DNA of 64,000 bases from Nipponacmea schrenckii (Eukaryota; Mollusca; Gastropoda; Lottiidae): the NCBI GenBank assembly GCA_030562195.1, contig CM060202.1, positions 30,304,317 to 30,368,316 of the forward strand, given 5' to 3'. The position numbers were made by a program, and so were the translations under genes. The number at the start of each line of letters is the position of its first letter. Positions within the stretch are counted from its first letter, which is position 1. A model generated the notes under the pieces. It saw nothing but the letters and a program-made list of their open reading frames with translations, was not told the origin of the DNA and did not search any database. This document shows, one piece after another, positions 45,901 to 57,900 of this stretch.

Positions 45901-48900
45901 ATCAGAAGAGTAAAACAGTAAAAAGTAGCTAAGATTTTAAGAATCTGGCTCAGTGAAAAATGATAAAATACTAGAACAACAATAAATCTAAGTTTCTAAT
46001 TTTTCTAGAAAATAAAAATATAAAATCATACCAAATTCACTTTATTTATTTTATATATGTTTAGAAAGAGAAATGGTTATTAGTTCGAGCCTCATTCTCA
46101 CTCATGACAACTATTCAAAGATAAACAGGTCCGGGACAACATCTAGAGATGGGGAAGCTTTTATTAAGAATTTCACGCTCTGAATTTCCCAAGAGTTTTA
46201 GACATTCAAAACTATTGCATCGTTCGTTAGAAATAAAATACCTGATCCTTACAAGAGTCCATCAAATTACAACGCCAGACTAAATCAGTTGTATAATGTA
46301 AAGGGACGAGATATTTTCTGGTATAGAAAAGTAGTTGGTTGAGGTCACTCCTTCAAATGTCTCCTAATTTTCCTTGTGTCCTGATTCTGTGAACTAGGTC
46401 AGACACATTCGCTTGTGAAGTTTTGGAGTCTTGATTGGGTTAATAAATAAATTGCCATGCAGATGATTCCTACAGATCTGTATCACAGTTTCCTTGGAAA
46501 CTAGGTTGTCCACCAGTTGAGACAATATGGTAAGATTAGAATTTTAGTCACTAGATCAGGATAATGGAATTTTGGCTCTATCGGCAAATAAAAATCAAAC
46601 TTAGTCCTTAATTAACATCTTTATTTGACCCCCTGCCCCCACCCCACCAATAGTGATGTGAGAATACCACGTAGTGAAATACACCAGAAGACAACAAGTG
46701 AAGTTAAAAGAAGCTGTAGCAGTGAGAGAAGAAGCAATCAGGCCCCACACCCTAAAAGTGCCCCACCCCCAATGTAATATATCAGAACACTATGAGTAAA
46801 TTTAGAATACCACAGATTGAAATAATAAGCACCCTACTTGAAATCAAGTGCTCCCACCCATACAAGTACCCCCAACCCCTACAAGTGCTCTGTATGTGAT
46901 ATAACAGAAAACTAAATTGCATAATATCACAGAGTAAAATGAATCAAGGCATACCTGTGCACCCATACCCTACAAGTGCCCCACCCCCTACAAGTGCCCC
47001 AACCCCTACAAATGCACTACCTCCCACCTGCTACAAACCCCTTCCTCCTACAAGTGCACCCACCTCCTACCTGTGCTCCCACCTCCTACAAGTGCCCTCA
47101 CCTCCTACCTGTGCTCCCACCTCCTACCTGTGCTCCCACCCCCTACCTGTGCTCCCACCTCCTACCTGTGCACCCAACCCCTACCTATGCCCCACCCCCA
47201 CTGTGATACACCAGAAGAGGATAGTGAAGTTAGAATAGTAAGCAGTGAGAGAATTTGATGACAATAAAGTGAATTTGATAGATAAAAAAGAAATCAACAT
47301 ACATTGACATCATTTAACTTTTCTACCTTGGACTCCGACTGTTCGCTGAAGACTTTTTCCAGCTGCAAATATTAATAGAAATATGCAGACATATATCTGT
47401 TAGAATTAACATGCAAGTTAATTTCATGTGCATAAATTAGCATAAATTAACATAAATTAAAACAACATCATATTTAAAAATTGTCCCCAAAATAAAATTA
47501 TTAATTGGGAGAAATAAAATACAAAGCAAAACATTCATAGAGAAAATTGTAAAAAAATTGAGAATTAAAATCTTAGGGTTGGTTTCATAATAATGTTAAA
47601 AACTTATGGGTAGGGCACAGGGAATTACATAAATAAACTTATGGGTAGGGCACAGGGAAATACATAAAAAAACTTATGGGTAGGGCACAGGGAATTACAT
47701 AAATCCACTCCATACAAGAAATTTTGATGAAATGAATTTTAATGTATCCCTTTCACAAAATCAGGCAACATTGAAAGCACAACAAATAGCATGCTGGTTA
47801 TATTTTTAAGGACAAAACAAGACAGTTAAAATGGATAAACATGGTCAGGCAGCATGGATAAACATGGTCTGAGATAATGGATAAACATGGTCTGACAGCA
47901 TGGATAAACATGGTCAGACAGCATAGATAAAACATGTTCAGACATCATGGGTAAACATGTTCAGACATGGATAAACATGATCAGACAGCATGGATAATCA
48001 TGATAAGACAACACAGATAAACAATTACAAACAACATCAAAATGCAGCAGATTTGACAAGAGAGATAGAATTTGTTCACCTATTTTCAGTTTGGCTAATA
48101 AGTTTTGCTAATATTCTATGGGATACTTCACCCATTCTATTATGAATAATGTAACCCATAGAAAGAATGAAACATCTAAAGCTGCATTTGCTGTAGAAGA
48201 CTTTCCATTAGGCCTACTTCCATCTTCTAATAACTTGACTGTAATAGCCACCTTTCTCACATCTTCACATGTCAAGCTATAACAAAGTTCATCTTATACC
48301 TTGACTGTTATAGTCACCTTTCTTGTATCATATAATCAAGATGCCAAGCTATCAAAAATGTAACTATTGCAGTCAAGGTATAAGATCAAATTTTGTAATA
48401 CCTTGATATTGTGAAGAAGGAATTTCATTGTGAAGATGGCAGTTAGAAATTAAGATGAATAAATTCTAAGTCCCTGATAAAACATAACATAAACATGCAA
48501 GGAAAAAATAAAGTGGTACAGATAAATATATATATATATATTGTCAAGCTTTTCAAGCCAAATATTCAAAATTTTTAAGACAAGAATTTGGACAGCTTAA
48601 AGTTAGATGAGTTATTTTGTTTCAAAGAAAATACAAAATGCAAAATTACATACAGACGTCACTTTCAAATAAAAACAAACAACTAAAATATGAAATGGCA
48701 TATCAATGTTAAATTTTATCAAATATCCGACAAGAAAAAGCCGAGCCTGAATCAAGCTGTTTAGCTGGTTTAACTAATGCGGAAGTCTTTATTGGAAATT
48801 CTATTTCACAAAACCTTCAGTTTTAAACCTGTGAGTGTTTAAAATACCAATCTATACGGTGTTGGAAATTAATCTATTTCTTGAATAAGTTTTGTGGCTT

Positions 48901-51900
48901 CATTTATGCTTATGGTACAATTTACCAAGTTTTGACAAAAGGTAACCAGCTGACCAACTGAATGAATTTCATATTTTCTTTTTAAAGTGTCTACTTTTAG
49001 TGTTTAGAAACAAGCTGAAAAACATAGAATTAGGCGTGGCTATTCCTTTTCAGACCCACAATTAAATTAAACAAGACGTTAGAGAAGTTAAGGTTGGTGA
49101 TGTTGGTGAGAGAATAATAATCACTCCTGAAAATTGAAAATGATTAGCTTTAACGGCAAACTGACGGCAGCAAGCAGAGGTTAGGGGCAATGTGATTGGC
49201 TAAAACAGGGCAAATTATACAAGCCATATTTGGTAGTGAGGACATACAGTCAGTAATTCGTCTAGGGCTTTACGACTTCGAGGAATGAATTTTCTCTGAT
49301 TGGCCGGAAGGGTGAAGAATGACTCCAACTGAAAATGATAAAATAAACAAAAAATACTAAAAAATTATGTCAAAAAGGGTCAATGAAATCGGGCTTCAAT
49401 GTTGGTATTTCTCTAGAATATTATCAAGATGTATCACACTATTTAGTCCACCTGCGAAAAATTTCACTTCTAACCCCGACATCTTCACAATGTCAAGCTA
49501 TTACTTCTCCTACTTGACTATAAAGCCACTTTCTTGTATCACTGAAGATTCTGAATACAGCAAATTTAATGGATTGAACGCTAGCCAATACAGCATGAAA
49601 CTAGACATCTTTTAACATTTCTTCAAGACACTATACAGTATTTGAGCAGTAATACTAGCAAGCATTGCTGTACTATGTTTTCAAGATGGCGTTACATGGA
49701 ATTTAATTTAAGACACAAAAAAAAAGAGTCATGTCCACACAAAACAAGGTTTTACAACTTAACAGCACTGGTAGATTTAAGGCGACTTTCTGTATAGTTT
49801 AAATATGTACGGTATGGTATGTTGATTTGGGGATGGATTAAGGATAGTTTGAAAGGCCTTCCCTATTCTAGCCCCTGAAATTTCTATGTTGGTGTATTAA
49901 CAGAAAAGGCTGTGTTATTCTGTAAAGAAAGCTATCAGAGGCCAGACTAGAGGAAGATGAGGGAACGAAATAAAGGATTGAAGTATGATGTGTACAGGTA
50001 TGATTACTTGGCTGTTACTCCTCCATCACTCATCACCAAATAAAGTGTTTATAGCAACATTGAAAGCTGACACAATTAGTACTAGTACTAGTCTGTGTTA
50101 TTCTGTATTGAGTCTATTTGATCGATGAAATTCAAACTCAAAGTTCAAAACCCTTCCTGAGATTGAAAATCAATATGATTGGTTACGTTTTTCAACATCA
50201 CATGCGTTTTAAAAAGTCCTCATAAGATACTGTTGGGACTAATTTGGGTTTCTGGTTTTGTGAAATCTTTCAGAATGATCACCTATTTAAAAGTTTATTC
50301 TAGGATTTAGATGGAAAACTCAAAATCACTTTCAGAGAATTCACAACATCTTTTATATATTTAGATGTACCAATATGGTAAATTTTTATGTCATATGACT
50401 TGGTCATGTGATCAAATTTTTTGGCACTAAAACCTACACTTACACACAATCATGCAATCATTGTTAGACTAGTTGCCATGACAGTAGTTCCAAATTGAAA
50501 TTCCAAGCTGGGTTTATCCCTGACCAGCAATTAGGAGGAAATGCATTATGATTCAGGGTGGTCAAATCCAGAGATTGTTAAGATTCTCCATGATGATTAT
50601 GCCAGATAAAGACCTGGGACCAATCAATCTCCTATTTGGTTTTATTTTATGTACATGCCAGACTGGATATAATGAGCTTACTACATTTAGCACCCCTCAT
50701 TTTCTATTGAACTCTTCCACACATGCATTCTTTATATCAATATGAAACTGTATTATATAATTGGAAGAGGTTATTTGTAAATTAAAGGGGTATTTTTTGT
50801 TACCTATCATATTTTATCCAGGGAAAATAGGACTCCATTGCAATAAGCTGAAGTAAGTTTTAGTCAAGACTTAAATATAAACATATAGAAATATATATTA
50901 TTATCATTTTTCATATACAAGCAAGTTATTTACAACATTACAACTTATATAGGTTAAAATTAATATAATATTGTGTTCAGCATCTTAATGCATGATGTAC
51001 ATAGAACACTGTTAGTACATGTTTCAGATCAGAAAAGATCCTCAGGTGATTCTAACAGTAAACAGTACACTTTATTTTCAGGTAGAATAAGAAGAAGGTA
51101 GCGCCAGAGTATGATCAAGTCAAGACTTGCTGCAATATTGGATTTTAGTTACTGAAGCCTTACAAGTCTGGACAATATTTTGTTAATCACCACTTAAACT
51201 ACCTTAAAATAAAATGGACCAGTCTTGTTTATATTTCCATGTGCATTAATTTCTTTAACAAGTAGTAAATTTGTTTATGGGGGGGGGGGGGGTGGTAGTC
51301 CTGTGAGATGTGAGTAAGAATGTTGCATTGCTCTAGTTTGTTCTAATTAGTTCAGTTTTTCATATCTACCCTGTTTAATATCAAAACATGTCCAAAGGGG
51401 GGGGGGGAGGAGAGTTATATATGTATATATATGGTAATTATACAGGTTAATATGACTTTTGACAACATTGTAAACACACACATGGGGGCGGACAAATTTG
51501 AGCTATCCTACACCTGAACTTGTATAATAATTCTAAAAGGGTCCTCAAGTCCTGATTGGCAACGTGTCATTAAAATCACATTTTTCATCCCAGTTATAAA
51601 TCAATCAATATTTTTAAATCTTGAATTAATAATAAGTATCTGAAAACAATATGTAGTTCATAAAAACATTAACATATTCAATTCCGTATTATTTCAGAAG
51701 TGTATAGTGTTAATGACCCGGTGATATCAATAATGGTATTTAATATAATTAATCTATTTTATTACAGTATATCAATTTACATTCTTATATTGTGTAACAT
51801 TTTCACAACGTCAAGTGTTTATGAACTGTTTCAAAGTTTGTAATAGCTTGACATAGTGAAGATGCATAAGACGAAGTTTGTAATAGCTCGACATTGTGAA

Positions 51901-54893
51901 GATGTATAAGATGAAGTTTGTAATAGCTTGACATTGTGAAGATGTATAAGATGAAGTTTGTAATAGCTTGACATTGTGAAGATGTATAAGATGAAGTTTG
52001 TAATAGCTTGACATTGTGAAGATGTATAAGATGAAGTTTGTAATAGCTTGACATTGTGAAGATGTATAAGATGAAGTTTGTAATAGCTTGACATTGTGAA
52101 GATGTATAAGATGAAGTTTGTAATAGCTTGACATTGTGAAGATGTATAAGATGAAGTTTGTAATAGCTTGACATTGTGAAGATGTATAAGATGAAGTTTG
52201 TAATAGCTTGACATTGTGAAGATGTATAAGATGAAGTTTGTAATAGCTTGACATTGTGAAGATGTATAAGATGAAGTTTGTAATAGCTTGACATTGTGAA
52301 GATGTATAAGATGAAGTTTGTAATAGCTTGACATTGTGAAGATGTATAAGATGAAGTTTGTAATAGCTTGACATTGTGAAGATGTATAAGATGAAGTTTG
52401 TAATAGCTTGACATTGTGAAGATGTATAAGATGAAGTTTGTAATAGCTTGACATTGTGAAGATGTATAAGATGAAGTTTGTAATAGCTTGACATTGTGAA
52501 GATGTATAAGATGAAGTTTGTAATAGCTTGACATTGTGAAGATGTATAAGATGAAGTTTGTAATAGCTTGACATTGTGAAGATGTATAAGATGAAGTTTG
52601 TAATAGCTTGACATTGTGAAGATGTATAAGATGAAGTTTGTAATAGCTTGACATTGTGAAGATGTATAAGATGAAGTTTGTAATAGCTTGACATTGTGAA
52701 GATGTATAAGATGAAGTTTGTAATAGCTTGACATTGTGAAGATGTATAAGATGAAGTTTGTAATAGCTTGACATTGTGAAGATGTATAAGATGAAGTTTG
52801 TAATAGCTTGACATTGTGAAGATGTATAAGATGAAGTTTGTAATAGCTTGACATTGTGAAGATGTATAAGATGAAGTTTGTAATAGCTTGACATTGTGAA
52901 GATGTATAAGATGAAGTTTGTAATAGCTTGACATTGTGAAGATGTATAAGATGAAGTTTGTAATAGCTTGACATTGTGAAGATGTATAAGATGAAGTTTG
53001 TAATAGCTTGACATTGTGAAGATGATTGTAGAATATGTAATGAATATCTATAAGTGTTTATTGACCCACTTAATTATTTAAACATTTTAATTGTTTATCT
53101 GGTGTAATAAATCACAGTTTAAAAGTACATTGCTATTCTTGCACTGTTAAAAAAGAACCCATTCATGTCCCATAATTGTTATTGCAATCTTTTATTCACT
53201 GAAGTAAGTCGAATAAATTTTAAACCTGTACTATTAACTTATCAATCCTTATAAAGAATTATCCTTAGAGATAAATAGCTTAAGCAGAAACCATATCTAA
53301 TGTTTTTTTTGGAATGATTAAAACTATTCAAAGGAATATATTATATTTTTCCACATGCTCCAAAAACTGACTGCCGTTTCCGTTAGTAACCCAAGCGAGA
53401 CCGAACCGTTAGGTTATGATTAGGACAAGCAGTAAAGCACCATGCTGATTGGCTATAAATATATTTTAAGTTATTTCGATGATTTGTAAATGTGGTTACC
53501 TCACACGCTAGTAGACCTGCCAACTAAAAAAATCACAGTAGTCAGAATAGAGTTACTTCCCTTATATTAGTTTTCAATTTACTGAATTCACAATCATTCT
53601 GGCAGAATCAAATTAGGCTTACAAGACATTACCACACAGCCATAGCAACAGTTTTCAGCATATCTTATTGTTTAATTTATGTTACGGTATACATTGCAGG
53701 GATTCTGATTCCAAATTTTAATTGCCAGACATTTTGCAGACAGATTTATGATATAAGTCTGAGAAACTACCAGTCATGAAAATTAGAGATTAAATGACAT
53801 GACAATATCTCATACTTCTCAAAAGCAGTTGAGAATCTTTGCTGGAACTGTTCAATTTAATTCCAAAAAAGCCTGGCATAAACAATTAAAACAAGCTTCA
53901 GACACATCTCCAGACATGACTGGCTAAATCAACACAGATCAACAGCCCTTGTGAAAATGAAACACTGTACACTAAAAATGTTTTGTTTTAGGTGATGTTC
54001 ATTAATAAGGTGCCACAGTGCGCAGGAGACATTTTCACCAAAAAAGCGAATTTCACAGCAAATAATGATAGTCTAAAATAATTCTATACCAGCTGATAGA
54101 GGCGTTTCAGTCACCTGTATGACTTTTCAAAATGCATATCTGAAGTTTTATTTGTCTGCAATATCAGCTTGATGGCCAGTTGATTTTAAAAATTAAGAAG
54201 AATCAGATATTATATGATCAGGAACCTAATTCTCATAAAATCTTAGGCCTTGATTTAATTGCATACAAACCAAACTTCATACGTTCCTTCTGAAAAGTCA
54301 AACAGAAGGCTGAAATGAAGGTAAGATTATCAGCTGGTAAAGTAAATATGAAGACTACTATATCAAGTGATGTAAGTGTTTGGTTGTGAAATGTTGGGGA
54401 GTGGGGATACACTCGGGTCTGTGACAGTACTGTTAAATATTTTAGTCACTCACACTGGTGAGTAATAAGCTTCATTATTTAGGGGAAAATTTTTCAAAAG
54501 AACCCCCCAAAATATCAAAAATAACAAAAAATATCAAAATATAAATTTTCAAAATATCAACATAAATAAAAAAAAAATGTAAAACAGAAGATTGAAAACA
54601 ATAAAAATAGAAAGAATTTCTCATAAAGTTTTTTGAAGATCTTGTTGCTTTTTCAAGTTACAAGTATTGCGTTATTTTCTTGTTTATTTTTCAAGTTCAA
54701 CTGTTATTTTGCTACTTTTACTTTATCAAAATATATGTAGTGTATGAAGTAAAGAAAGAAATATTGTTGATATTTAAAAACCAAATTGATACAAAATAAT
54801 CCATACATACCACTAAAAATTCTTTTTTATCCACGATATGGTTGCCGTCGGTATCAAACATATTAAACGCAATACGGAAACCAGAACGAGGCT
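42980..54893 (-). CDS. MICU3: Mitochondrial calcium uptake protein MICU2/3-like, partial
   Basis: EF-hand regulator of the mitochondrial calcium uniporter, in the intermembrane space. Supported exons (minus): 54893-54811 (PRSGFRIAFNMF then EF-hand DTDGNHIVDKKE), one or both of 49328-49248 and 47362-47303, 44733-44642 (DTTLLIHFFGQDGRNVL), 44070-43893 (FMENLQSEVIELEFLEFSKG, ISEVDFAKILLRYT), 43593-43485 (GITFKDFKQFCQFLNNLDDF), 43137-42980 (VNTMYQIF then EF-hand DIDGDGHLSHKE, ending IMKDRLHRGSR). Phases agree throughout. Both EF-hands have the canonical acidic positions. ILLRYT, IPEEKGITF, QFLNNL and IMKDRLHRG favour MICU3 over MICU2. The N-terminal half, including the transit peptide, was not found and is upstream. 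The last exon, about 20 codons in relatives, was also not found; reading through the final donor gives a stop after about 14 codons. Confidence 0.9.
43635..43810 (-). repeat. Three tandem SINE family A tails in a MICU3 intron
   Basis: Three units of about 60-65 bp, each with AAATGAATGGAGTTTTACAT (or GACGT) and CCTACTCTTCTGCACC, lie less than 50 bp upstream (minus-strand sense) of the acceptor at 43593. A further single tail is at about 44970-45025. Confidence 0.75.
44270..44465 (+). repeat. Dispersed repeat family D (copy 2)
   Basis: Shares TGGTTTTGTGAGTTATCAG, CTGTTACTTTATGACATCAG, GTAAGTTCACTGGTGAATAT and TACTCATATTGACC with copies at 34 and 59.8 kb. It is antisense to MICU3, in an intron. 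Confidence 0.65.
45645..45910. promoter_or_regulatory. Cluster of CCAAT/ATTGG motifs in a MICU3 intron
   Basis: Eight CCAAT or ATTGG pentamers in about 260 bp, in both orientations, for example GACCAATCAGATG, GTGATTGGTTAATTT and AGTGATTGGCCAATAAG. Most sit in a shared TGATTGGTTAA or ACCAATCAG setting, so they probably derive from a local repeat. A regulatory role is a guess. Confidence 0.35.
46850..47205. repeat. C-rich array of 15-19 bp units downstream of MICU3 exon A
   Basis: Units of CCCCTACAAGTGC grade into CTCCTACCTGTGCTCCCAC. In the MICU3 sense strand the latter reads GTGGGAGCACAGGTAGGAG, which holds CAG/GTAGGA, a good 5' splice-site match, and a GGG triplet. Five CACAGGTAGG copies are at 47065-47175, with a further CACAGGTATG at about 46950. 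Confidence 0.85.
47303..47362 (-). other. MICU3: MICU3 candidate linker exon A
   Basis: Acceptor TTTGCAG, 20 codons reading LEKVFSEQSESKVEKLNDVN, donor GTATGT; phase 0 at both ends. An inner donor (AAG/GTAGAA) would give a 12-codon form ending at 47327. It joins EFLV in frame to EVINEIQDTTLL, as in relatives where the segment after the first EF-hand starts L-Q-K/E-I. Confidence 0.7.
47606..47702. repeat. About 36-bp tandem repeat, three copies
   Basis: Three units of AACTTATGGGTAGGGCACAG then GGAATTACATAAA, just upstream (minus-strand sense) of MICU3 exon A. Confidence 0.85.
47829..48020. repeat. About 20-23 bp tandem repeat
   Basis: Eight or nine diverged units of ATGGATAAACATGGTCAGAC, lying in a MICU3 intron. 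Confidence 0.8.
48230..48425. mobile_element. Foldback copy of the 40-bp-core element
   Basis: Left part: CTTGACTGTAATAGCCACC, then CTTCACATGTCAAGCTATAA. Right part is inverted: TTGCAGTCAAGGTATAAGAT, then GTAATACCTTGATATTGTGA. The two halves form a palindrome, unlike the direct copies elsewhere. Confidence 0.6.
49248..49328 (-). other. MICU3: MICU3 candidate linker exon B
   Basis: Acceptor TTTTCAG, 27 codons reading LESFFTLPANQRKFIPRSRK then ALDELLT, donor GTATGT; phase 0 at both ends, the same as exon A. It begins with the same LE as exon A and is much more basic. It could replace exon A or be spliced before it. Confidence 0.6.
51826..53022 (-). repeat. Nearly perfect 40-bp satellite, about 30 copies
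   Basis: Units of GTTTGTAATAGCTTGACATT then GTGAAGATGTATAAGATGAA are identical over about 28 consecutive copies; changes are confined to the ends (for example GACATAGTGAAGATGCATAA at 51850). It is the reverse complement of the unit at 19173-19430. The 40-bp unit has no stop in any minus frame, so three overlapping frames of 367-403 codons are open; these are repeat artefacts. It lies inside MICU3 intron sequence. Confidence 0.95.
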
Positions 54894-54999
54894 CTGAAAA
54901 ATACAAATAAAATACCACATAAGTTTATAATAAAAAATATGAATTTAGGGGGGGTCGTAACCTTGGTAATTCTGACCAGAAAACAACACAGACACTTCT

Positions 55000-57900
55000 A
55001 GAGTTATTTCCCTTTTTGATACATGTAAATTCCCAGCTTTGAAGTCGTATGGAGAAAAGAAAAGAAAACAGACGGAATTGAAAACACCCAGTCATTATAG
55101 ACAGATCACAACAATTGTCCTCCAATTATTTTCAACCTCATTCCACAATACTTCAATACGTGTGGTCACAATACTACGCAATAATTTGATATTTACAAAG
55201 GCTATAAATAGTAACAAATATAGTGGAACCTCCTTTAAAAACACTCTCGGGAATTCCTAGTCTAATAATAGAACATATATATATTAAAATCCTTTATTTC
55301 AGAGACCTATTCCTTCAGTGATTATACAGCGTACAAGTTCGGATTTAAATTCTGGTATTATCATCAATTCTGGTGAACCATTGCACCTTAGCATTTCATA
55401 TTTTTACAGGAATCAATCATCTGACAGGAAAATGGAATGATCCATATCAGCAAAAACAATCCCTTGAAAGACATCCTCCTTCTAGTAATACACAGTCGTA
55501 AAATATCATTGAAACTTTATTATATGGAAGGGTTTTTGGGTCTAAATAAGATGATCTGCTAATTTGTGAGATGCATTGTTGAAATGTTCAGAATGTCAAA
55601 AATACTTATTATGATACCATCAACTTGGTCATATTGCATAAGTCATGTCTTTCTTGATATTGTCAAGCCTCACTATTTCAGTGACTTATGGTGATATTTT
55701 TATATCAACAAAGACTCGTAAAGGATTCTCCATATATATCTCATTGTTATCATAGCGTATTATTATCAACACCATGCATTGTAGAGTCTAATTGTATCAA
55801 TGAATCCTTTTGGAACAATACCAAGTAGGATTTTAAAACACAATTTTTCTGTGAATAATTTGCCTTCATTATATTTTTTTGTGTAAACACCAGAACCTTC
55901 TGATGATAATTCGAACAGAATAAAACATAGTCTGATTCTAAACATTCAAATATGGAGGCAATCAACTCATTTTGATCCAGACAATAGTTTCATCTTGTCT
56001 GGGATGGTTCCACTTGTCCGAAGGTTCACTAAGTTTGGTTCATACATCAGTTAATTATCTAAAGGTTCGTTAGTTGGGAACAGAAGAGGTATAACCTATC
56101 TGTATTTGAACCGTTATGGGAGGTCTTGGCAACAAACTACCCTCAGTTCCAATAAAACATTCTATATTCAAACTCTTGTTAGATAGGATTTGTCTATCCA
56201 TTCCCCCTCCTCTCCCAGGACTGTCAAAGGTCTTGCTTTGACGTGAAAATAAAAATGAAATGAACGGACTTTTGTGTCCTACTCTTCTGTACCCTAAAGA
56301 TTGGCAAGGCAGTGGTCAGTGAGGGAAACGAGAGTCTATAGCACAAAGCACAAAGCTGTTATATATGTCTTCCAGAAAATTAAAAAAAAAGTTACATGTA
56401 ATTCAAAAATACAAAAGTTGCTGGTAAATTTACAGATTTGATGCAAAACCACCCCCCATCCGACCCCTTCAAGCCAAATCATATATATGCTTCTAGTAAC
56501 ATCAGATATCACCGTAACCTCCCTAGCTAGACTAGATGTTGAACAGTAAACCAAGTTCAAGTGCAACTAATCCCCAATATTTCTAATTAATTTAATGGAG
56601 AAACAAACTAGTACAAGATGCCTTTGGGCTGTATGAAGCACAGTATGTTAATGATGTGGGGCTAGAGTTGGAATCTGTATAGAGATATAAATAGAGACAG
56701 TCCACAGGCACACGGACAAGATTAACACTGAGTGGGAGCTATTACACTATTAACCTAATTAGCAGCAAAAAGGATCATTTCTACAAAGAGTCTTTTATAT
56801 GAAATTTTATAAAACAATCCTATTGAATGTCATGTACTTGGTACCATCACAGATTGTCTCCCCTGTACTTCTTATACCTTGACTGCAATAGACACCTTTC
56901 TTGTATCACATCTTCACAATGTCAAGCTATTACGAACTTCATCTTATACATCTTCACAATTTCAGGATATTACGAAAATTATCTTATACCGTGACTGCGA
57001 TAGTCACCTTTCTTATATCAAGAAAGTTGGTGAATGCAGCAATTTGATCAGATCGTATGATTATATGGCCATCAGACTTTTTTTGTTGACAATTCAGCAA
57101 TAACTGCAAATAGCTAGATTCTCTCGGTCCGGAAATCGTGCAGTTCCTGACAATAGGGTAGTATATCATGAGATCTATATATCATTTTAATATGTAGATA
57201 ACAATACAACAGATTTGGGATCATGATATGTCATAACTGACACCTCATCACAATAATCATTTCAACAGATCCAGGAAGTTGATGGATTTATTTTCAGCCT
57301 CTTTTGTCTGGAGTCTTCACGCAGAGGAATTACGCAATAATTTAATTTTACTTTTTCTTTGAATTTTTGTTGTCTTAAGTCAAATCAATATAATGTAAAT
57401 TTTTTAAGTTAGTTGTTGTTATTGTTTCAGTATCAGAAAATTTCTGTAAGGATTTTAGCAAAATATATAAATCAACCCCTTATAGAAATTGTCCCTTAAA
57501 TTTTCCCTTTTATATATATAGTACATTTTGAAAAGTGATTATGTATTACGGCTCAGCATATACATTTTATCTGACCAACAAGATCAGGGTTGACCACAAC
57601 ATCGCTGTCCATCCAATACACTGACCGCCTCGCTTCCTCTTTTACTGAAGTACGTTTCCATGTCACTCAACACTATCTATATATTCCAGACCACTAAAAG
57701 ATAGAACTTGTCTCTTCAAATGTTTCACCACGGCATCTTAGAATTTCCTATTATTTCAGGAATCAAACATCTGATGGGGAAATGGAATGATCCACATCAG
57801 CATGCTAGAAAAACTGTTTACAATCTCTTTAAAGACATCCTCACCTGTCAGCCCTTCTGTTTACATTTCTCACGTTATTCATTACCATGATGCAAGAGGA

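Noticed and set aside
46939..47258. Overlapping Pro/Cys/Thr-rich frames
   Set aside because: Low-complexity translations of the C-rich array in a MICU3 intron, on the opposite strand.
51803..53014. Three overlapping 367-403 codon open frames on the minus strand
   Set aside because: They are translations of a 40-bp satellite without stop codons in any frame. There is no unique sequence or domain, and the same unit occurs elsewhere as noncoding repeat.
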